From Triglochin maritima (lineage: Eukaryota > Streptophyta > Magnoliopsida > Alismatales > Juncaginaceae), in contig OY821787.1 of assembly GCA_963682175.1 (NCBI GenBank), positions 18,454,501-18,518,500 of the forward strand: a DNA stretch of 64,000 nt, given 5' to 3'. The notes beneath the pieces are model-generated. The model was given only the letters and a program-made list of their open reading frames with translations. It was not told the origin of the DNA and searched no databases. The translations under genes were made by a program, and so were the position numbers. The first letter of the stretch is position 1; each line of letters opens with the position of its first letter. Shown here in pieces: positions 58,282 to 64,000 of this stretch.

Positions 58282-58294
58282 GCGGCTTGGCCGT
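58282..58294 (-). other. LINE-5 3'-terminal stem-loop with compensatory change
   Basis: The minus strand reads ACGGC-CAA-GCCGC. Compared with GAGGC-TAA-GCCTC, the second pair has changed from A-T to C-G on both sides, so pairing is kept. Confidence 0.7.
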
Positions 58295-58470
58295 GAAATT
58301 CACTTATAGGTCATAAGTATTACAAAATTCGGACTACGCTGCAGTACGTACTCGGATGCACTGCCCTACATACACTTTTAAAATAACAAGCTTTATGTTA
58401 ACTGACATTAGGCCTAGGTCCTAGCTCTCGTCCGTACCACCTCGTGAGCAGATCATCGTCGTGTTTTTCC

Positions 58471-60390
58471 TTACTTTTTGGACTTCTTCTTTTGTGACCC
58501 CATTCTACGTTGGGTCTCACTTGCACTCATATCATCGGAGTTAAAACACCCTGGTTCCTCCACATAAGTTTGCACATCGCCATACTTTTTCTTGAGGTAC
58601 ATGTACTCCTTATGATCTCGGCCCATCAACACGGCCTCTTCCATGTCACTCATCGTTAGCTCCTCTTGCACCGGTGTGGGAGACCTCCCGGTCTTCACCA
58701 TATGTTGTTGCCATTTTGCGGCCTCGCAGACTCCTCGAAATGTAGATAGATCATTTAGGTCCACCATTGGTGGCGGGGACCGCATCCTAGCTCTCCTTGT
58801 GATCAACCCTCTCATCCCGAGGCCACGTTTCAACTTTTCCCCCAACAACCGCGCAGTATGCGCCCCTTCATGCACTACACATGTGCAAAGCAACTCCCCC
58901 CTCGCATACACACTTGCACCCTCGTCATCACGTGGGAAGCCTCTTTCCTGTTGTGCAAAAGGATCCCTAGGCAATTATTAGTTCCCATTTTTATGTGGTC
59001 CCCTCCCCATGCATGCATTCGTGGCCAAGGAAGAGGGAAAATGATATTTCCCATGTGCAAACTCGAATGGTCCCCTCCCATTATCCCCACTTCCTTATCC
59101 TCTTCTCCACGTGTCCCTCTTTCATTTGCCCCCAATTCCTTGGTGGCCAAACCACCAAGCAAATCCTTTTTGTGGTCCACACACCACCATGCAAGGTTGC
59201 CACTTCACCCACCTTTTTTCCACGTGGCCTCTCCCTACTAGCTCCCATTTTTGTTCCGTAGTATTCTTTGTCCTCTTCTCCATATGTCCCCCTCTTATTT
59301 GCACCAACTTCCTTGGTGCCAACCGACGAAGCACATCATTTTCGTGTCCCACAACCCCCACATGCAAGTTAGCTTTCTCTTGTATTTTTGGTGCAACAAC
59401 CTTGTCATTTACAAGAGAAATTGCCTCCTCCACGTTGGTGCTTATATCTCACACTCGAATTCTTGTACACGTGTGCATCTACCATTTGTTCCCATGTTCT
59501 TTGCACCTAATCCCCCACCAAGCAAATCCCCCTTGTGGTCCCCCACACCATACATTTCAAATTCTCCCCCCACGAATGGCTCGTTCAAAGTGGGCAAAAA
59601 TATGCATTTGCTTTTTATGAGATCCTTTTGCTTTTGTCCCCCTCCTTTTCCTTTTTGTCCCCCATGCTCCCTCCCATGTGCCTCAAGTGCAGGAAGTGCA
59701 CCTATGGTCGTGCTCCCCTCACCTGTGGCAACCCCTCCAGTGACCTTTTCTGGCGATCCTCCGACAGCCACCTCCTCCAACCCGCCGGTGTCCTCCAAAT
59801 TCTATTTTTCCGCATTTTCTTCCCTAACCCTCTCCTCCTTGTCCTTTTCATCGCAAACTTTCTTCCCACCTCTTCCGACCACCACCAATTCTTTTTTCGT
59901 CTCAGTTCCGGCCGGCCTCTCAAGTGGCTTCTCTTGAACTTTGCATGGACATCTCGACAATGTGGGACCAAACTCCTTACATGTGTCGCAATATCCCATC
60001 CTCCACTTGTATTCCACCACAATATCCTTTAGCTCACCATCCTTCACTTCCACTTGGATCTTTGATGGGTATTCAAAAGAGCATGGCACCTCCACACAAA
60101 CTCGAGCATATGACAAACGCCTCCCCGATGCCGTATTCTCATCCATGTAAAGGGGATGGGCAACCACACTTCCTATGGTACTAAGGTTTTTGGGTGACCA
60201 AAACCTCAAATCAAGCTCCGACATGCGAATCCATATGGGCAATTTCCCATGAACCACCCTCCCTTTGCCCACTCGTCGCATCTTCTAATGGCGCCACATG
60301 ACGACCTTGTTGTGGTCGGTGGAGATCCTCATGCATGCCACAATCTCCATCAAGCATCATAGCTTGAGAAATGCGATTAAATTGCTCCAT
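58471..60390 (-). pseudogene. LINE-5 ORF1-type region (DUF4283 part deleted, knuckle altered)
   Basis: The likely start is at 60390 (MEQFNRISQAMM). Most of DUF4283 is deleted and the frame changes near 60280, after which GKLPIWIRMSELDLRFWS continues. The zinc knuckle reads CDTCKEFGPTLSRC: the ligand His is Pro. A region of degenerate repeats of about 180 nt follows (landmark ACCAAGCAAATCC near 59155 and 59516) in several frames. The last frame, 58974-58471 (168 codons with the stop), has SPPPMVDLNDLS, like the end of LINE-2 ORF1, then an extra Lys-rich tail (GSQKKKSKK) not seen in LINE-2 or LINE-3. Confidence 0.72.
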
Positions 60391-60491
60391 TTGAGTGAGG
60401 AAACGAAGGATTTAGGTGGAAAAACGTGAAGAAACTTAGAAAACCCATGGAAAATTCCACGCTTTCCCAGAGCTTATCTCTCCTACTTTTT

Positions 60492-61171
60492 CCTTCTCGC
60501 TCTCCTCTCTTTTTCTCCTTTTGTCCTTCTCTTTAGTACTCTCTCTCACCTTCACTATCCTACTTCTCTCTCCCTCTCGCTCCTCCTTCTTCTCTCTCCA
60601 TCTCCTGTCTCTCTTCTTCACTTTCTCCGCTTATCCTATTCCTTCTATTTCTACTTCTCCTTCTCTCACCCTCCTTCTCCTTCTCTCTATCTATTTCCTT
60701 CTCGCTCTCACTCACTGTCTCATTCTCTTTCTCATCTCCCTCTCTCCTTCTCTCGCTCCTTCTCCCTCTCCTTCTCTCTCATCCCCCATTCTCTGCTTAT
60801 CTTTCTCTCTCCCCTATTTCTTCATCTATTCTTATCCTTCTTTCTCTCCCATCTCTCCACCTCTTCTTCACTCTCTCCCCTCTCTGATTCTCCACTCCAT
60901 TCTATCTTCCATCTTCTCTCTCCTCATCCCTCACTCTTCGTCTTCAATCTCCTTCCTCTCTTTCCTTCTCCTCTACTTCAATACCTCTCCGTCTCTTTTC
61001 TCTTTTCATATTCCTTCTCTCTCTTCTTCTTGTCTCTCTCTTCCTCACTTGCTTTCTCCTTCTCTCTCTCCTTCTCCTCTTAATTCTCTTCCTCTATCTC
61101 CTTCTCCTTCCCATCTCCGCTCTTTCTTTCTTTATCTCTCTCCATCTCCTTCTCCCTCTTTCGCTCCTCCA
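60492..61171. repeat. Pyrimidine-strand satellite, block 10 (subfamily 3)
   Basis: It continues block 9 after LINE-5. The spacing of homologous landmarks at 56682 and 60887, minus LINE-5 and its target copy, gives a period of about 2.0 kb. It ends at the LINE-6 tail. No purine island, no genes. Confidence 0.88.
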
Positions 61172-61191
61172 TTTTTTTTCCAAGCAAAAGG

Positions 61192-61204
61192 GAGGCTTAG
61201 CCTC
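61192..61204 (-). other. LINE-6 3'-terminal stem-loop
   Basis: GAGGC-TAA-GCCTC on the minus strand, identical to LINE-1 and LINE-2. Confidence 0.7.
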
Positions 61205-61365
61205 GAATTTTATTGATTTGCGTAAATTAACTTTCATAGAAACCAACCCAAACTACTAAATACTTACGTCCTCAGAGTGTACTAAAATAGAAGCTTGGAT
61301 CCTCACATAGTACATACACTATCACAAGTCCCCCTTGTTACCACATTACATTACACTACTCGACG

Positions 61366-64000
61366 TTACTTAGCTAAATGGCAACTATCTCGTGACCACG
61401 TCTTCTCGAAATTCGTCTTCTCAAGCTCGTCTGCCCTTCCTTCCAGCATTTTGGATCCTTTGATCCGAACTACATCCATCACTCGTTGGACAACGTATTT
61501 TACTTGCCATTCCTCGCCATCCATAAGTCTTCTATTCTGTTCCGCCCAACATTCAAAAACCACAACCCCCAATGCTCGCTTAATCATGTGTGCACTATGT
61601 TTGGAGGGTGCCCTCCACCTTTGAATTCTATAGGGTTCCTCTATTGTGGCTGGTTTCATGAGGCCAAAATCTCCTCCCACCTTCCGAATCTCATCCCATA
61701 CAAACCGCACAAATGCGCACTCCCAAAACAAGTACGTCAAATCCTCATATGCACTCTTACATAAGGCACATCTCGATATAACACATAGCTTCAGCCCCCT
61801 TCGCCTCATCATGTCATGAGTGGGAAATTTCCCATGAACCACCCTCCATATGGTGAGTGTATGCTTTGGGAGAGCCCATTTATGCAACACAATCGACCCC
61901 CACCTAACAATTGGCCTTGCCGGCTTCACCAACCACCAAGTTTCACTCAATGTAAGTTTGCCCCGAGTTGCCCCAACCCATGATATTGTGTCCTCCCTAT
62001 GGCCCACCAGAATGGAGGGTAACCTCACCCAAAGTTGCATGAGAGCATGGGAGCGTAGCCAAGGCACTCTCCACGTACCATTCTCAAGAAAGTGTGAAAC
62101 CTTTATGTCATGTGGAACTCCTAGATCATACCTCATTCTTTCACCCTCCGGTAGTGTAAGAAGCGGTGGACCACACCAAGGGTCCTCAAAGAACTTTACC
62201 GTGTACCCATCACCTATTTGGAATAACATCTTTTCTCTTGCGATGTTCCGAACGCGCATAATACCTCTCCACGCCCAAACAGAAAGCAGGGGAGGACGCA
62301 TCATCCATATGGTCATGCTCCTAATGTATTTACTCCGCAAGTAATTAGCCCATAAAGATGTATCTTTCGAAGTAATAATCCAAAATAAACGAAGAAGCCC
62401 GACGTCATTCCATTCCACCAATCTGCGCAACCCTAAGCCACCTTCTCTCTTTGGTGCGCATATATCCTTCCATGACACAACAACCATCTTCTTTGCCCGC
62501 CCCCAAAAGAAATGCATCATAATCCTTTCAATCTCATGAAGCACACTCCTTGGAAACAAGAAAGCCGAAGTCCAATAGATACTAAAAGATGTGAGTACAC
62601 TTCTCACAAGCTCCACTCGCCTGACTATGGAGAGATGCTTACCTTTCCACAAACTCAGCCTCCCTCTTATCCTCTCAATTAGTGCTCCGCAATGGCTTTT
62701 TGCAAACCTTGAGGAGAAAAAAGGTAGCCCAAGATATTTTACCGGGAGCTCGCTCCGTTGCATTTGTAAGTGATTGCAAATCCAATCCCCATCCGGTACA
62801 CTTCCTCCCAGAAAAACTTTGCTCTTCAAGTTGTTTAGATTCAGCCCCGAGCACCTCGAAAATTAATCCAACACACCTTTTAGGGCACGGCCATGACCAT
62901 TGGTAGCGCTCGCAAAAAGCATGACATGATCAGCAAACATCAAATGTGATACCGATACATCACCACACTTTACCGAGCGAATAACACCTCTCACTTCCTC
63001 TTGACGGATCAAAGCTCCCAACACTTCCATGCAAAGAATAAAAAGGTACGGGGCAAGAGGATCACCTTGTCGAAGCCCATTAGATGCCCCAAATGGTCTC
63101 GAGTAAGCACCACTAATGTTCACAACAAAGGAGGCATTCACACAAGCCGCCACCATCTTTTTCCACTTGTTGTTGAACCTATCTCATCCAACAACTTCCA
63201 CAATACCGTATCATAAGCCTTCCTCAATTCGATCTTGACACCCATTCGTCCCAAACCCCGTTTGGAATGCATGTTGTGGCAAAGTGCATGAGCAAGCAAG
63301 ACACCGTCTCCAATCCGGTGCCCTCTAATAAATACACTTTGATTCTCACTTACAAGTTTTGGTAGCACTTCCTTCAACCGATTTGCTAGGATCTTTCAAA
63401 TATATCGATACACCATGTTGCACAACAATATCGGCCGATACTTATCAATCGAGATGGGTGCTTTCTTCTTTGGAATCAATGTGATGGTCATGTAGTTAAC
63501 TTGCTTGAGCAGTTTACCCTCACGAAAGAAAGATGCAACGCCCTTAAATAGGTCCCTCTTTATAATCTCCCAAGCCACCTTAAAGAACTTTACGTTGAAG
63601 CCATCCAGTCCGGATGCTTTGTCTTCGTTTGAGTGCAGCACCACATGTTCAAGTTCAGCCATACACACCGGGCACGTGAGTAGATCAGCCTCGGTATTAT
63701 CTATTATATGAAGATCAATATCCACGACAATGTTTCCCCCTGCACACTACAAGAAAACAAGTTAGCAAACCGACGCCGTATCACCTCTCGGATTTGATCC
63801 TCGACCTCAAGCGTCTCTCATCCCTCAACTATCCTACGTACTGTATTGGTGGCTCTCCTCACTTGAAGTGAAGCATAGTAGAACCTTCACCTTCTCACAA
63901 CCACCTCACCCTTGATTTCTGTCGTACTATTGACTCCTCCACCACCAAATTACGGGACAACTTGTCCGTTACCTCGCTTTCCTTTCTCCTTTGCTCCTTG
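61366..64000 (-). pseudogene. LINE-6 ORF2, partial: reverse transcriptase and zf-RVT, RT motif C mutated
   Basis: From the window edge: linker sequence in broken frames, then RT finger (63725-63396; KASGLDGFNVKFF) and motif A (ELRKAYDTVLW, 63377-63138). Motif B (GLRQGDPLAPYLFIL) and motif C follow at 63156-62863, where the catalytic FADD reads FADH. A stop at about 62863 is followed by an intact 487-codon frame from 62829 to 61366, with thumb, zf-RVT (HKWALPKHTLTIWRVVHG, CALC) and the C-terminal tail. Loss of the second catalytic Asp means this RT is inactive even apart from the frame breaks. Confidence 0.9.

Larger units (their letters stand above)
58263..60491 (-). mobile_element. LINE-5: ORF1-only LINE, 2229 bp
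   Basis: A 15-nt target duplication with one mismatch (58248-58262, CCTTCTCCCTCTCCT; 60492-60506, CCTTCTCGCTCTCCT) brackets it. It has the family A tail, stem-loop, a 3' UTR of about 180 nt, an ORF1-type region and a 5' UTR resembling LINE-2 and LINE-3 (a TTTCCACC-like stretch before the ORF1 start). No endonuclease or RT sequence lies between ORF1 and the 3' UTR. Since it has its own target duplication and a normal 3' end, it was inserted in this form, carried by another LINE's ORF2 protein. Confidence 0.85.
61172..64000 (-). mobile_element. LINE-6: plant L1-type LINE, 3' part (continues beyond the window)
   Basis: The tail at 61172-61179, stem-loop 61192-61204, 3' UTR and the RT part of ORF2 are present. 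The element runs off the window in the linker between endonuclease and RT. It is the most diverged of the six in protein sequence (for example WMMRPPLLSVWAWRGIMRVRN). Confidence 0.92.

Noticed and set aside
1..64000. tRNA, rRNA or small RNA genes
   Set aside because: I looked for conserved tRNA and rRNA sequence and saw none. Only the tRNA-derived primer sites of the retroelements are present. A tRNAscan or Infernal run would settle this.

Overview
This window reads as heterochromatic DNA of a flowering plant, probably a eudicot. The basis is the set of element families: plant L1-type LINEs (DUF4283 and zinc-knuckle ORF1, APE endonuclease, reverse transcriptase, zf-RVT), a Copia element primed by initiator-Met tRNA, Ty3/gypsy LTRs next to a tRNA-Asp type primer site, and a CACTA element. 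I see no convincing host gene, rRNA or tRNA. The species cannot be named from the sequence alone.

The ground sequence is one very unusual satellite whose + strand is almost pure pyrimidine (C and T, well over 90% by eye). It looks like simple sequence but it is a complex tandem repeat with a monomer of about 2.2 kb. Each monomer carries one short strand-switched purine island of about 120 nt that usually starts at the palindrome CCTTATAAGG. With the transposons removed, positions 1-42153 hold about eight consecutive monomers (spacings 2123, 2240, 2277, 1646, 2239, 1883 and 2220 nt between islands). Two related but distinct blocks follow: 43762-52696 (monomer about 2.6 kb) and 56516-61171 (monomer about 2.0 kb).

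Almost everything else is a transposon inserted in that satellite. From left to right: LINE-1 (1367-3911, 5' truncated); a rearranged gypsy-type cluster with three LTR pieces (4073-13036) that itself holds a solo Copia LTR (4128-5610); a Copia element with gag but no pol (19380-24590); LINE-2 (26993-32862, full length); a non-autonomous CACTA element carrying part of a spliced ULP1-like protease gene (33987-36346); a 5'-truncated gypsy end with a complete LTR (42154-43761); LINE-3 (45641-51670, full length); LINE-4 (52697-56515); LINE-5 (58263-60491, ORF1 only); and LINE-6 (61172 to the window end). Target-site duplications define the exact ends of LINE-1, -2, -3 and -5, the Copia element, the solo LTR and the CACTA element.

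All six LINEs lie on the minus strand, so that their poly(A) tail pairs with the pyrimidine strand of the satellite. They share a 3'-terminal stem-loop. Where the junction survives, ORF1 and ORF2 overlap at ATGA. All ORFs are broken by stops or frameshifts, several of them of the CpG-deamination kind. The long open frames across the satellite (Ser/Leu/Pro on +, Arg/Glu/Lys on -) come from base composition and are not genes.
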